Positions 1 through 8,680 are shown, numbered from the stretch's first letter. The stretch: 64,000 nucleotides of DNA from Methanobrevibacter millerae (GCF_001477655.1 NZ_CP011266.1:1286001-1350000), one strand, 5' to 3'. Notes: a model not told the origin generated them from the letters alone. Program-made: numbers and translations.

Positions 1-2
1 TC

Positions 3-47
3 TTCGCCTGTCATGACTATGGATATGTCAGTGACTATATAAATTGA
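3..47 (+). CDS. C-terminal tail of an unidentified protein (partial)
   Basis: The third plus frame is open from the window edge to a TGA at 45-47 and reads FACHDYGYVSDYIN. The base composition is richer in G and C than the intergenic DNA around it, and the frame ends just before the convergent gene at 75. Fourteen residues are too few to identify a family. It could be chance. Confidence 0.3.
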   Translation, partial: FACHDYGYVSDYIN

Positions 48-74
48 AAGTCCAAGAGAGCATTTGACAACAAA

Positions 75-632
75 TCAGAACCTGAAAAAGAAAAACCTGT
101 TTGTCGGCTGGTTGCTTTTGGAGCTCTGATATGAATCATAGTCTCTTTTTTCCTGCTCAAGCTGAACTTGATAGTCGGCCAGAGCCTCATCAAGCGCTCC
201 GTAGAATGTGGAGGATGATGAATTCTGCAAAGGAGTTTTGGATATCATATCCGTAATCTCTGAATTGACATATGTGTCATTAAAGCACACAAGAAATATC
301 TTGTCTGCTGTGGCAAAGTAAACTGTCGTGTATGGAGAGGATTTGTATTCATTGTGTATCACAACAGCGTCGTGGCCTGCAATGCTTGTCTGCTCATATG
401 ACTTTGCGCCTTCCATGTCAGATCCGTAGTTGAATCTCAGGTTCTTGTATGAGTCCAGTGCAAGAATACGGAACTTGAAGCCGCTTTGATATACATATGA
501 TGTATCCTTTTGGGTTCCGTGGTCAAACTGGTCAGGTATTTCAAAGTTTATTCCCTTGATTGTAACGTTTCCAGCACTTGATGCAGGAATAAAAATAAGA
601 AGAACAAATAATATTACAATAATCCTTTTCAT
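75..632 (-). CDS. Secreted or membrane-anchored hypothetical protein
   Basis: The protein has a basic start (MKR) followed by a hydrophobic stretch ending near ASSAG, which is a classic export signal. The remaining ~160 residues form a soluble, mixed alpha/beta-looking domain with no recognised catalytic motif. An upstream in-frame GTG at 641 overlaps the ribosome binding site GAGGTGAT, so the ATG at 632 is the better start. It lies 10 nt downstream of the CPBP protease gene on the same strand, so the two are probably co-transcribed. The Gln/Lys/Ser-rich tail ends in a run of Phe. Function unknown. Confidence 0.7.
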   Translation of the reverse strand: MKRIIVILFVLLIFIPASSAGNVTIKGINFEIPDQFDHGTQKDTSYVYQSGFKFRILALDSYKNLRFNYGSDMEGAKSYEQTSIAGHDAVVIHNEYKSSPYTTVYFATADKIFLVCFNDTYVNSEITDMISKTPLQNSSSSTFYGALDEALADYQVQLEQEKRDYDSYQSSKSNQPTNRFFFFRF

Positions 633-642
633 GATAATCACC

Positions 643-1350
643 TCAGATGATGAACATTCCGGCTGAAAGAGCCATTACAATAATGCCTATGAAATCCCAT
701 ATCAGATGGGCTATGTATGTAACAGTTATGTTTTTTGTCCTTAAATAAAGCAGCGGAAATGTTACTGAAGGAATGCCTATTGCAAGAAGTATGTATGGGA
801 TGTTGAATGAGTATGCATGGGCATGGCTTAAGGAAAATACAAGCTGTGAAAGTATTATTCCGATAATTAATGATACCCTGCGCCCGATTCTTCTGTATAG
901 AAATATCATGGGAAGCACAAGCAGTATGAACTTGTATAGTTCCTCGCCCACAAGCTGTATGATGACAGCTATTATCATTATCACAGGAGATGAGTCAAGG
1001 GGTGAATGTCTAGGTATCGGAATCGCCAATTCCTTAAGAACGGCATTTGACATGATTGACAATATGAAAAAAATTATCAGGAATATTAAGATATATAATA
1101 TGTCTTTTCTTTCAGGCATTCTGAATATTTCAGACATATTTCCATTCAATGCATAATATACTGTAGATGTAGGTACTATTAAAAAGAGTATTGCCTTTAA
1201 AAGTTGGGTTGTGTCTAAAAATGAAATGGCAAATGTTAAAACTGCCGATATAATCAGTGCCGCCAGCTGTCCTGATGTGAGTTTTGGGTTTTGCCTGTAG
1301 AAGGGAATGTCATAGTCCTTATTTTCTAACTGGAAATATTCGTTGTTCAT
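643..1350 (-). CDS. CPBP-family intramembrane glutamic protease
   Basis: This 235-residue protein is almost entirely hydrophobic, with about seven to eight membrane segments. It carries the conserved motifs of the CPBP (CAAX protease and bacteriocin-processing, also called ABI) family: the paired glutamates in GEELYKF at residues 135-141, a histidine in FSLSHAHAY near 176, and a third histidine in AHLIWDF near 215. Motif 1 is EExxK where EExxR is usual. Family members cleave membrane substrates such as prenylated or secreted peptides; the substrate here is unknown. It precedes the secreted protein at 75-632 in a likely two-gene operon, which is a possible partner. Confidence 0.85.
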   Translation of the reverse strand: MNNEYFQLENKDYDIPFYRQNPKLTSGQLAALIISAVLTFAISFLDTTQLLKAILFLIVPTSTVYYALNGNMSEIFRMPERKDILYILIFLIIFFILSIMSNAVLKELAIPIPRHSPLDSSPVIMIIAVIIQLVGEELYKFILLVLPMIFLYRRIGRRVSLIIGIILSQLVFSLSHAHAYSFNIPYILLAIGIPSVTFPLLYLRTKNITVTYIAHLIWDFIGIIVMALSAGMFII

Positions 1351-1395
1351 TAGTTAGTAATATGAAAATCAAATAAAAAAAAGTTTATGGTGAAG

Positions 1396-2211
1396 CTATT
1401 CTTCACCGTCTTCGCTATTTTCTTCAGTTTCATCGTCTTCAACAGCAATGCTTGTTCTAGGGCTGTTGTTTTCTACAAATTCAATTTCCTCATCGCTGCA
1501 GTACTGCTTGATTTCAGACAATACCTTTACTGGCTCATCCTCACTGCTGGCGCATGAAATGAAGTATATTACAGGAATAACGTCATTTGCAGCAACGACT
1601 TTGATTGTTTCACAGTCGTCGACAATGATTTTTTGGGTATTGTAGAGTTCAATGTCAGCTATTATCTCTTCGGTTGTGCTGACAGCCTTGATTTGTGAGT
1701 TTTCGTATTCTTCGCTTAATGATGAAATGATTTCGTCGTCTGATTGTTTGCTGTTGTTAATGTCAAGGTTGTTGAGTTTTTCTTTGAATAATCTTGCGTT
1801 GTGTAGTTTTTCCTGGATTTCTGCTAATTGCTGTTCCAATTTTTTTTCATCTTCAACCAAAGAATCGATGAAAGCTTCGGATCCGTTTGTGTAGTTTTCA
1901 TAAATTTCCAGAACTTCGCGTGGGCTCAATATGGAGCTGCTTTTGAAGAATGCTTTTGTGCGAGGTTTTACGCGAATGCTAAACGGTTTCAATTTAGCCT
2001 TTTTGGATTTGAGTTCATCCTTGATTTCATCTTTGAATGGTATGAATTCACGTCCGATTTTGTGAAGTGATTCAAGGCGTTCCTTAAACATGTTTTCAAA
2101 TTCCTCACTTGAAAGTTCGTTAGGGAATTTCAATTCAAATTCGCCAGGCTTGTATGATCCTCCGAATTTTTCGTTTCCAAATCTGAATTCTTTTGTATCT
2201 TTATCATCCAT
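1396..2211 (-). CDS. Acidic coiled-coil hypothetical protein
   Basis: A 271-residue soluble protein with no recognised family. The first ~100 residues are mixed in charge and basic around KSKKAKLKPFSIRVKPRTK. Residues ~115-150 are a heptad-like coiled coil, then a Val/Ile-rich segment (IKVVAANDVIPVIYF) and a strongly acidic tail rich in Glu and Asp. There is no signal peptide or membrane segment. A TATA-like box lies 67-74 nt upstream of the start, so it probably has its own promoter. It could be a structural or partner protein; nothing in the sequence shows a reaction. Confidence 0.65.
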   Translation of the reverse strand: MDDKDTKEFRFGNEKFGGSYKPGEFELKFPNELSSEEFENMFKERLESLHKIGREFIPFKDEIKDELKSKKAKLKPFSIRVKPRTKAFFKSSSILSPREVLEIYENYTNGSEAFIDSLVEDEKKLEQQLAEIQEKLHNARLFKEKLNNLDINNSKQSDDEIISSLSEEYENSQIKAVSTTEEIIADIELYNTQKIIVDDCETIKVVAANDVIPVIYFISCASSEDEPVKVLSEIKQYCSDEEIEFVENNSPRTSIAVEDDETEENSEDGEE

Positions 2212-2277
2212 ATGTAACTCTCCTAAAAGTTTACAATTTTCAAATTTGTGTACACAATTAATAATATAATTTCATAG

Positions 2278-2285
2278 TATATAAA
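2278..2285 (-). promoter_or_regulatory. TATA box upstream of the acidic coiled-coil gene
   Basis: On the minus strand the sequence reads CCTTTATATACT, a good match to the archaeal TATA consensus. With the usual ~25 nt spacing, transcription would start near 2253 and leave about a 40-nt leader before the start at 2211. Confidence 0.5.
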
Positions 2286-2397
2286 GGTTTGTATTCATAA
2301 CTGAAAAAAGTATACACTAAAGAAAAAAATGTAATGCTAAAATAAAAAAAGTATGCCTTAGTAAAAAAAGCAATTCAAAAATAAAAAAAGTATACAG

Positions 2398-3051
2398 CTA
2401 GTAAAGCTGCATTTCGTTTTCAAGAGCCTTTGCTTCCTGACGGTTTTTCTCATGCTCCTCAGCAGGAGACAAATCAAGCGGCCTTGTATAGAAAAGCTCC
2501 AAATCATTTACGACTTCACAGATTGACATATGAAGAAGCTCCTTTAGTGCAAGGGATTTCTGGATATCGGTCAAATCCTCCTGTGAATATACGCTGTCAT
2601 GGTCCTTTTTATAGTCATCACGGATTTTTGCCTCATCCAATGAGACTTCCAAATCCTTTTTATCATACTTTTCATCACTTAAAACCAAAAAGTTGATGAG
2701 TGAATCCTTTTCTTCGGTGAAATCCTTATCCGGATTAGCAATGACGTTTCTAAAGTACATGTTTACTGACTGGAAAATGTCTCTTGATCCTCTTCCCTCA
2801 AGAAGATCTGATGAAATGATGTCGAAACCTGAGGATATGTAGTATTTGCCGTCCTCGGATTTGGTGCTGAATGTGAGCTCTATTTCCTCATCCCCAATAA
2901 TCTGAATGAGAACAATGTCCTCTCCCTTTTCAAAGGTTTTGGCATTGAACTGTGAATCCTTTATCTTATAATCGCAAAAACCGGATTTAAGGGTCTTTTC
3001 AACCTCCTCAATCATGTCCGGTGATATTTCTGTAAAATTATCATCTAGCAT
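2398..3051 (-). CDS. Acidic hypothetical protein
   Basis: A 217-residue acidic soluble protein of unknown family. The N-terminal half looks alpha/beta (FEKGEDIVLIQIIGDEEIE), and the C-terminal half is helical and charged. No catalytic motif, membrane segment or metal site is visible. It lies 33 nt downstream of the small hypothetical gene at 3085-3501 and in the same direction, and the zinc-ribbon membrane protein lies just beyond that, so the three are probably one operon. Function unknown. Confidence 0.6.
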   Translation of the reverse strand: MLDDNFTEISPDMIEEVEKTLKSGFCDYKIKDSQFNAKTFEKGEDIVLIQIIGDEEIELTFSTKSEDGKYYISSGFDIISSDLLEGRGSRDIFQSVNMYFRNVIANPDKDFTEEKDSLINFLVLSDEKYDKKDLEVSLDEAKIRDDYKKDHDSVYSQEDLTDIQKSLALKELLHMSICEVVNDLELFYTRPLDLSPAEEHEKNRQEAKALENEMQLY

Positions 3052-3084
3052 AAAAACAATCTCTCCTTTGATAATATTATATAA

Positions 3085-3501
3085 TCATTGACTAATGAAC
3101 TTTTTCCTTTGGGTTTCGATGAATCTGTCGACTTCGATTTTGATTTCATCCAATGTTATTGCAGGCCTGTATTCGATAAGTGAATTAAGTGCAATCAGAA
3201 CCCCAATCGCCTCGCCCACATATATATTGCTAAAGCTGATTGACTGGTAGGATATCCTGAAGTTGCCGTTTGCATGATTTTCTATAATGAAATTTGGATT
3301 TAGAAAGTTCACGTTCAGGTTTGAAATAAGCTCTGCACCTTCATTTAAATCCTCAAAGGTCAAATCCCCTTTATATCCGTCCAGAAAATCAAAGTGAATG
3401 TCATAGTCTGAGTCTTTAAAATACCTGTCGACGATGAGATATGCAACGAAAACCTCCATGTCTGATATCTGATATCTGATGCCGTTCAATACAAATTCCA
3501 T
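3085..3501 (-). CDS. Small hypothetical protein
   Basis: About 138 residues, soluble, unrecognised. The frame can be extended to a GTG at 3510, but that codon overlaps the stop of the upstream gene. The ATG at 3501, five nt after that stop, is more likely because the GTGAT just before it can act as the ribosome binding site. The protein looks alpha/beta (NGIRYQISDMEVFVAYL) with a basic C-terminal helix. It is tightly coupled to the zinc-ribbon membrane protein upstream and lies 33 nt before the acidic protein. Confidence 0.6.
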   Translation of the reverse strand: MEFVLNGIRYQISDMEVFVAYLIVDRYFKDSDYDIHFDFLDGYKGDLTFEDLNEGAELISNLNVNFLNPNFIIENHANGNFRISYQSISFSNIYVGEAIGVLIALNSLIEYRPAITLDEIKIEVDRFIETQRKKFISQ

Positions 3502-3506
3502 TATAA

Positions 3507-3965
3507 TCACTTTACAATAATGTCTGATGAGTGAGCGTCATTGTATGTATCATCACCCTTGTAATAGGATTTGATTTCATGAGACCCGTCGCTGAGAGTC
3601 AGGTTGATGCTGGCAGTACCATTGCCGTCCGTTTTCAATTTATACGTATTGTTTCCAAACTCGACGACGATGAACTTGTCCTTAAGCGGATTGTTGCCTG
3701 CATCCTTAAGCGCAACCCTATACTGATTTGATGAATCCAGATTTGAATCCGAAAGCATCACCAGCGTGGTGTCTGTTTTAGAATTGTGGTTTGATATGGC
3801 ATATCCTGCGACAACTGCCAGAACAATGATTATCCCAGCTATTGCAATCCATTTTAAAGGAAAAGACCTTGGCTTTTGATTGTCCTTTGTGTAGCTGCCG
3901 CATTTAGGGCAGAAAAGAGAATCGTCAGCTATTGACTCACCACAATTACTGCATTTTCTTGACAT
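3507..3965 (-). CDS. Zinc-ribbon, single-pass membrane protein with Ig-like domain
   Basis: The 152-residue protein begins with a short zinc ribbon (CSNCGESI and FCPKCGSY, residues ~5-22), followed by a single membrane helix at about 38-58 (IAIAGIIIVLAVVAGYAI). It ends in a ~90-residue beta-rich domain resembling the Ig-like repeats of methanogen surface proteins (KLKTDGNGTASINLTLSDG). Zinc ribbons at the N-terminus of single-pass proteins are common in methanogens and probably face the cytoplasm while the Ig-like domain is outside. It is first in a likely three-gene operon. Its role is unknown. Confidence 0.7.
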   Translation of the reverse strand: MSRKCSNCGESIADDSLFCPKCGSYTKDNQKPRSFPLKWIAIAGIIIVLAVVAGYAISNHNSKTDTTLVMLSDSNLDSSNQYRVALKDAGNNPLKDKFIVVEFGNNTYKLKTDGNGTASINLTLSDGSHEIKSYYKGDDTYNDAHSSDIIVK

Positions 3966-4025
3966 ATTTAATTAATATATATTTTAAGATAAAAAAGATT
4001 TTGGAACTGAAAAGTTACCAAATCC

Positions 4026-4033
4026 TTATATGC
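4026..4033 (+). promoter_or_regulatory. TATA box of the glutamate synthase-like gene
   Basis: TTATATGC centred ~26 nt upstream of the ATG at 4055 fits an archaeal TATA box. The expected transcription start falls at or next to the ATG, and no ribosome binding site precedes it, so the mRNA may be leaderless. Confidence 0.5.
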
Positions 4034-4054
4034 ATATTGCCTCAATGTTGAATC

Positions 4055-5428
4055 ATGATATACAGATGTTTGATATGTGGTCATATCCACAATGAGGAGT
4101 CAACAGGAACCCTTCTGGTGAATCTGGAGAAGTGTCCGGTATGCGGGCAGAAGATAGAAAACTTCGTTGAGGCCGCAAAAAGCGAAAGGCCTGAAAGCAC
4201 AGATGACCTTGCATATCCCATGGAATATGCAAAGTCCGACAAAAACGTAAGGGCAATGGATCTTATTCATGAAATGGCGATGAGTGCAAAAAGCGTGATA
4301 TCTGCAATGGGAACTGATTTGAATATGCCCGGCTGGGACGATATTCTTATTATGGGATGCCAGCTTAATCCCCAGCCTCTTGAGGGAGATGTCGATGTCA
4401 ATACAAGAACCGTCATAGGAAAGAGTGCAAAAAAGCCGCTGGTTATTGAAACACCGATATATGTAACTCACATGTCCTTTGGAGCCCTTTCAAGGGAAAT
4501 GAAGATTGCCCTTTCAAAGGCATCTTCTGTTGTAAAGACTGCCCAATGCAGCGGAGAGGGAGGAATCCTTGCTGAAGAAAAGGAAAACGCATACAGATAC
4601 ATATTTGAATATGTGCCGAACAGATACAGCTTAAGCGATGAGAATCTGAAGTCATGCGATGCAATTGAAATCAAAATAGGCCAGTCAACAAAGCCCGGCC
4701 TTGGAGGACAGCTTGAAGGAGTAAAGGTAACAGAAGAGATTGCAGGAATTAGAAATATTCCCGAAGGCAGGGACATCCATTCGCCTGCAACAATTCCCGG
4801 AATCAGCACAAAGGAGGATTTAAAGAATCTAGTTGATGAGCTGCGATTAAAATCTAAAGGAAGACCGATTGGACTGAAGCTTGCTGCCGGAAGAATAGAG
4901 GATGACCTTGAGCATGCAGTATATTCGGGCGCCGATTTTGTAACCCTTGACGGACGGGGAGGCTCAACCGGAGCAAGCCCTAAAATCATAAGGGATGCAA
5001 CATCAGTTCCGACAGTCTATGCCCTTTCAAGAGCCAGAAGGTTTCTTGACTATAACGGATCTGACATGAGCCTGATAATTACCGGAGGACTTAGAATATC
5101 ATCCGACTTTGCAAAGGCACTTGCCATGGGAGCTGATGCGGTTGCAATAGGAACTGCGGCACTTATGGCCGGCGCATGTCAGCAGTATAGAATATGTCAA
5201 AGCGGGCAGTGCCCTTTAGGCGTTGCAACGCAGGATGCGAATCTCAGAAAAAGACTTGATATTGAAAAAGCGGCAAAAAGGGTTGAAAACTTTTTGAATG
5301 TATCGACACAAGAGCTTAAGACCTTTGCAAGAATCACCGGACACAGGGATGTCCATGACCTGAATGTAAGTGACCTGAAAACACTAAATTCTGAAATTTC
5401 AGATTTCACAAATGTTGAACATGTCTGA
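4055..5428 (+). CDS. Archaeal glutamate synthase-like protein with rubredoxin-like N-terminus
   Basis: The 457-residue protein begins with a rubredoxin-type metal site (CLICG near residue 5 and CPVCG near 28). The rest is the FMN-binding (beta/alpha)8 synthase domain of glutamate synthase: THMSFGALS near 145, IEIKIGQSTKPGLGG near 205, TLDGRGGSTGASP near 300, and the Cys-rich 3Fe-4S motif CQQYRICQSGQCPLG near 375. The glutaminase domain of bacterial GltB is absent, as in stand-alone archaeal proteins of this family, which rely on separate subunits or use other substrates. It is the only plus-strand gene in this part of the window and appears to be transcribed alone. The exact substrate is not shown by the sequence. 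Confidence 0.9.
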   Translation: MIYRCLICGHIHNEESTGTLLVNLEKCPVCGQKIENFVEAAKSERPESTDDLAYPMEYAKSDKNVRAMDLIHEMAMSAKSVISAMGTDLNMPGWDDILIMGCQLNPQPLEGDVDVNTRTVIGKSAKKPLVIETPIYVTHMSFGALSREMKIALSKASSVVKTAQCSGEGGILAEEKENAYRYIFEYVPNRYSLSDENLKSCDAIEIKIGQSTKPGLGGQLEGVKVTEEIAGIRNIPEGRDIHSPATIPGISTKEDLKNLVDELRLKSKGRPIGLKLAAGRIEDDLEHAVYSGADFVTLDGRGGSTGASPKIIRDATSVPTVYALSRARRFLDYNGSDMSLIITGGLRISSDFAKALAMGADAVAIGTAALMAGACQQYRICQSGQCPLGVATQDANLRKRLDIEKAAKRVENFLNVSTQELKTFARITGHRDVHDLNVSDLKTLNSEISDFTNVEHV

Positions 5429-5546
5429 TAGCTGGTTTAATTAAATCCGGCCTTCATTATTTTAAATGTTTTGATAAAAAATAGAAGAAATATAAAAGAA
5501 AAATTAATTTAAAATTAATTATGATTGGAAAATATAGTTTTTCAAA

Positions 5547-7145
5547 TCACTGATGCATATAGATTTCCATATATTTTTTGACTTTTTGAGGATTGCTTAT
5601 CGATTCAGCGAATCCTGAAATGAGAACAATGCTAATTGCCTCAATGAAATCATTGTCTGTGAATCTGGATTCTATTTCCATATCCAGAGGCTCGTATTTC
5701 GGAGGGCTTGATATGTATGAATATTGCCTTTTGATTTCATCCCTTAAATCATCATCGATATATTCCTCAAGAATGTCTTTAATGTCATATGCGAAGGTGT
5801 TTGCAACAATAAGCGCATAGTCAATGTCATCCTTTGAATACTTGCCTGAAATCTCATCCAGCTTGTAGTTGAATGATGAATAGTCCTGATAGCCGTAAAG
5901 TGCAAATCTTCCCTCAACGGTATGTGCACAGAACTCATCCAAAAGATAGTTCAGGTCATTGTCCTCCAGAAGAATCTTCACGAAACTGGAAATCAGAGGA
6001 GTGTCGTTAGTTTCAAGCATCTTCATCAGTACCTCCTTAAGGATTCTCTCAAGCAGGCAATGTGAAAGCTCATGGATGATTGATGTTATAATCAGCGCAT
6101 CCGGAAGCCTGTCGTCAATTTTTATTTTATCAAATGAATATAATCCAAGAAGCCTTCCGACGGACTTGTATTCAGTCTCGGCAAATGACTTTGAAAGAAG
6201 CAATACCCTGTCCTTTGCATCCATGGCGCCGATGTCAAGATTATACTCCTTTATCATACTTAAAAGATTGTACCTGTAGTCTGTTTTGATGGAGTCTATA
6301 ATCTTCTTATAGTCAATAGGATTGAAGTATGAAGATACTATCTCTTCGATTGTATCATCGCTGAAAAGGACTTTTGGATTATTCAGATTTGAATTGTACT
6401 TATCTTGTCTGGGATAATCAATTTTGATGTCTTTGACTTTAACCGAAGGCTCCAGTGAAAGACTTTGGGAGTGAAAAACGCAGTCTTCGGCCTTATGAAT
6501 GAATTTTTCAGATTCTTTAGATAAATCATCCAATTCTCTAAAGGATGGAGATTTGTCAAAAAATATTAATTCTTCAACAACCTGGGGATTTCTTTCATAT
6601 TCACTGAATTCCACCTCATTTTCCCTGCTTGAGAGAAATGCATTGAAGTATGGAATCAGCTTATTGTATATTGTGATGAGATAGTCCAAATCGCTGTTGA
6701 TGAGAAAATCGTTAAGCTCATCATATGAGTAGGATTTGGACAGTATTGAATAGGAGTCCTCATCAATTTCAAACCCGCCAAGATATTCATGGCCCAATAT
6801 GTTTAGCAGCTTTTCTCTTACAAAAACTAAATCAGAGTACTGCTTGAAGCGTGGAATGAGTGAGAGCATGACTCTTGAATTCCTGCAGTCAAAGCGGTAC
6901 TCCATGATGAGAGCTTCCTGGGTATCATCAAAGCTTTTGCTAATGATGTCAATCCATGGATATTCAGCCCAGTTTCCATTGCCGCATGAAGCCTTCGCGG
7001 TGAAATCCTCATTGTTCATATAAGAAAAAATCTCAACAGGAAGCTTTTCGCTAAAGTCAAGTGCGAAAGTGCTTTTGAAAAAATCCTTTCTTTTTTGTGA
7101 AGGATAGTTATCCAGAACATCTTTAAAGTAATCACTAATCAGCAT
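5547..7145 (-). CDS. DUF3578-like domain fused to an HExxH metallopeptidase (copy 1)
   Basis: A 532-residue soluble protein and the first of three related copies here (also 16072-17517 and 46340-48151). Residues ~35-135 resemble DUF3578, the N-terminal module of some McrB-type modified-DNA restriction proteins (SCGNGNWAEYPWIDII, then two hydrophobic strands). A variable linker follows. The C-terminal half has a zinc metallopeptidase signature, IIHELSHCL at residues 356-364, and about 40 residues later LLDEFCAHTVEGRF, whose glutamate could be the third zinc ligand. All are conserved in the three copies. No signal peptide, so it is probably cytoplasmic. It lies 34 nt after the coiled-coil gene at 7180. 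The substrate is unknown; the domain call for the N-terminus is by eye. Confidence 0.7.
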   Translation of the reverse strand: MLISDYFKDVLDNYPSQKRKDFFKSTFALDFSEKLPVEIFSYMNNEDFTAKASCGNGNWAEYPWIDIISKSFDDTQEALIMEYRFDCRNSRVMLSLIPRFKQYSDLVFVREKLLNILGHEYLGGFEIDEDSYSILSKSYSYDELNDFLINSDLDYLITIYNKLIPYFNAFLSSRENEVEFSEYERNPQVVEELIFFDKSPSFRELDDLSKESEKFIHKAEDCVFHSQSLSLEPSVKVKDIKIDYPRQDKYNSNLNNPKVLFSDDTIEEIVSSYFNPIDYKKIIDSIKTDYRYNLLSMIKEYNLDIGAMDAKDRVLLLSKSFAETEYKSVGRLLGLYSFDKIKIDDRLPDALIITSIIHELSHCLLERILKEVLMKMLETNDTPLISSFVKILLEDNDLNYLLDEFCAHTVEGRFALYGYQDYSSFNYKLDEISGKYSKDDIDYALIVANTFAYDIKDILEEYIDDDLRDEIKRQYSYISSPPKYEPLDMEIESRFTDNDFIEAISIVLISGFAESISNPQKVKKYMEIYMHQ

Positions 7146-7179
7146 ATGTTACACTATATACAAAATTAACTTAATATTT

Positions 7180-7596
7180 TTATCTGAAATCTTCACCTGT
7201 TTGTTTTGCCTCATAATCTTCAAGCATTTTCATTGCATCACCGCTTTCTATCAAAGCGATTGCACCTTCAATATCGCTTTTTATATCACGAAGCTGATTG
7301 AGCTCAAATTCCCATTCGCTTTTTTCAGCAGAACGGATCCTTTCCCACCGATTTGCATCGCATTCGATTTCAAGATTCAGTTCTTTGATATATTCATCAG
7401 CAGCGAAATACGCTTCCTGAATATCTTTTCTAAGTTCTATTAAACGTTCATACTTTTCAATCAATGCGTCAATCTTTGCAACAACAAACCTGAAATGCTG
7501 ATAGTCATAGTCCAGCTTTAATCCACGCTGTTCGATCAACAATAATATCAGGTCTTCTCTGGCTAATTTTTTATAATATGCTATTTCTTTTTCCAT
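7180..7596 (-). CDS. Coiled-coil hypothetical protein
   Basis: A 138-residue, almost wholly helical protein with long heptad stretches (DALIEKYERLIELRKDIQEA). There is no signal peptide, membrane segment or enzyme motif. It is directly upstream of the metallopeptidase copy 1 on the same strand with a 34-nt gap, so the two are likely co-transcribed and may interact. No similar small gene sits upstream of the other two metallopeptidase copies. Confidence 0.6.
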   Translation of the reverse strand: MEKEIAYYKKLAREDLILLLIEQRGLKLDYDYQHFRFVVAKIDALIEKYERLIELRKDIQEAYFAADEYIKELNLEIECDANRWERIRSAEKSEWEFELNQLRDIKSDIEGAIALIESGDAMKMLEDYEAKQTGEDFR

Positions 7597-7806
7597 GTGA
7601 ATATTTATTATATAAACTTATACTAATAGTTTGTATTTTATTTTGAGTTCAGATTAAAAAATGGAATTTGTTAAGGATTTGCTATAAGTTTGTTATTCGT
7701 GCCAATGATGTTAAAAAATGATTTAAAAGTAGCATAATATTAATATAAAATTCATTTGGGATAATGCGGTTGATTAAATGGGCTAAAATCATATTATGGG
7801 TTGATT

Positions 7807-8081
7807 AAAACTTTGTTAGTTGTGTGTTTGGAGTTCATCAAAAGTATGCTATGGCTTTGTTAAGAATATGTCATGAGTATGCTATGAGTTTGTTTCGAGT
7901 GTGTCAAGACTTCATCAATACTATGCTACAAGTTTGTTACAGGTGTGTCAAGAGTTCATCAAGAGTATGTTACAAGTTTGTTACGGGTGTGTCACGAGTG
8001 TGTTACGAGTATGCTACGAGTTTGTTACGGGTGTGTCACGAGTGTGTTACGAGTATGCTACGAGTTTGTTACGGGTGTGTT
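7807..8081. repeat. Array of 25 tandem 11-bp units (44-bp higher-order repeat)
   Basis: Exactly 275 bp divide into 25 consecutive 11-bp units without any insertion or deletion. The consensus is close to ACGAGTNTGYT. Units cycle in fours (ACGAGTATGCT, ACGAGTTTGTT, ACGGGTGTGTC, then ACGAGTGTGTT or AAGAGTTCATC), giving a 44-bp higher-order period. The last nine units are nearly perfect copies and the first ten are more diverged, so the array grew or was homogenised at its right end. Because 11 is not a multiple of three and no unit contains a stop, several frames are open through it; those reading frames are by-products. The array lies between a gene start (7596) and a gene end (8167). Confidence 0.9.
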
Positions 8082-8166
8082 ATGACTGCCTAATTTGTGA
8101 ATAAAGATAAAATCCCAGATTGCATAGAGTGCATATGATTAATCATTTTAAAAAAAGATTGTGTTG

Positions 8167-8370
8167 TTAATCATCATCCAGGGCTTCAAGGCATATCTGG
8201 ATGTTCTTTCTAATAGAGGGATCATCGGGCGCAAGACATTGAGCTTCCAAAAAGCAGTCAAGGGCATCCTCAAAATTGCCCTCCTGAGCGAATTCAACAC
8301 CACAGTTGTTGAGAGTGACGGGTTGATTTTCAATTTCTTTTGCATTGGCTGCAATGCTTGCAGCCATCAT
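8167..8370 (-). CDS. Small TPR-like protein
   Basis: A 67-residue protein with one recognisable tetratricopeptide-type helix pair (NNCGVEFAQEGNFEDALDCF, then APDDPSIRKNI). It ends in an acidic tail. A single TPR hairpin is too short for a full superhelix, so it may be a remnant or a small adaptor. It is downstream of the winged-helix gene with a 46-nt gap on the same strand. The start has no strong ribosome binding site. Confidence 0.5.
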   Translation of the reverse strand: MMAASIAANAKEIENQPVTLNNCGVEFAQEGNFEDALDCFLEAQCLAPDDPSIRKNIQICLEALDDD

Positions 8371-8416
8371 TGGAAAAAAGCTAATGGTATCATTCCCTTT
8401 TATATAGTAATAAGCA

Positions 8417-8680
8417 TTATTTTAGCTCTTCAGCAATTTCCATTCCCAAATCCGTCAGATGATAGTTTCTGTTTTTCCTGTCCTGTTCATTGGTACATAC
8501 AACTACATCTTTTTCTTTTAATTCTCTCAATACCTTAGAGACATGATTGGGAAGGATATCTGAATCATAAGCTATTTGGGTTGGAATCATATCCCTTTTA
8601 GATAAGGATTTTACAACTTTCTTTCGATAAGTTGAAGTAATTACATAAGCATATATCTTTAAAGTTTCGTCATTCATCAT
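8417..8680 (-). CDS. Winged-helix transcriptional regulator
   Basis: An 87-residue protein made of one winged helix-turn-helix: helix 2/3 in PTQIAYDSDILPNHVSKVLREL, then a wing around KDVVVCTNEQDRKNRNYHLT and a closing helix. This fits the MarR/ArsR-type archaeal HTH family, which binds DNA as dimers. No ligand-binding domain is present. It lies next to the tnpB insertion and upstream of the small TPR gene. The target is unknown; self-regulation is possible but no operator was identified. Confidence 0.75.
   Translation of the reverse strand: MMNDETLKIYAYVITSTYRKKVVKSLSKRDMIPTQIAYDSDILPNHVSKVLRELKEKDVVVCTNEQDRKNRNYHLTDLGMEIAEELK

Noticed and set aside
773-1156. Plus-strand open frame of 127 residues
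   Set aside because: It is antisense to the CPBP protease gene, whose motifs and membrane segments are clear.
4468-4989. Minus-strand open frame of 173 residues
   Set aside because: It lies opposite the conserved glutamate synthase-like gene; long antisense frames are expected there from codon bias.
7824-8104. Two overlapping open frames rich in Val, Cys and Tyr in the 11-bp repeat array
   Set aside because: The unit length is not a multiple of three and contains no stop codon, so several frames stay open by default. There is no ribosome binding site and the amino-acid pattern only mirrors the repeat.
8161-8538. Plus-strand open frame of 125 residues
   Set aside because: It runs antisense across two genes (TPR-like and winged-helix) with recognisable folds and has no family resemblance of its own.
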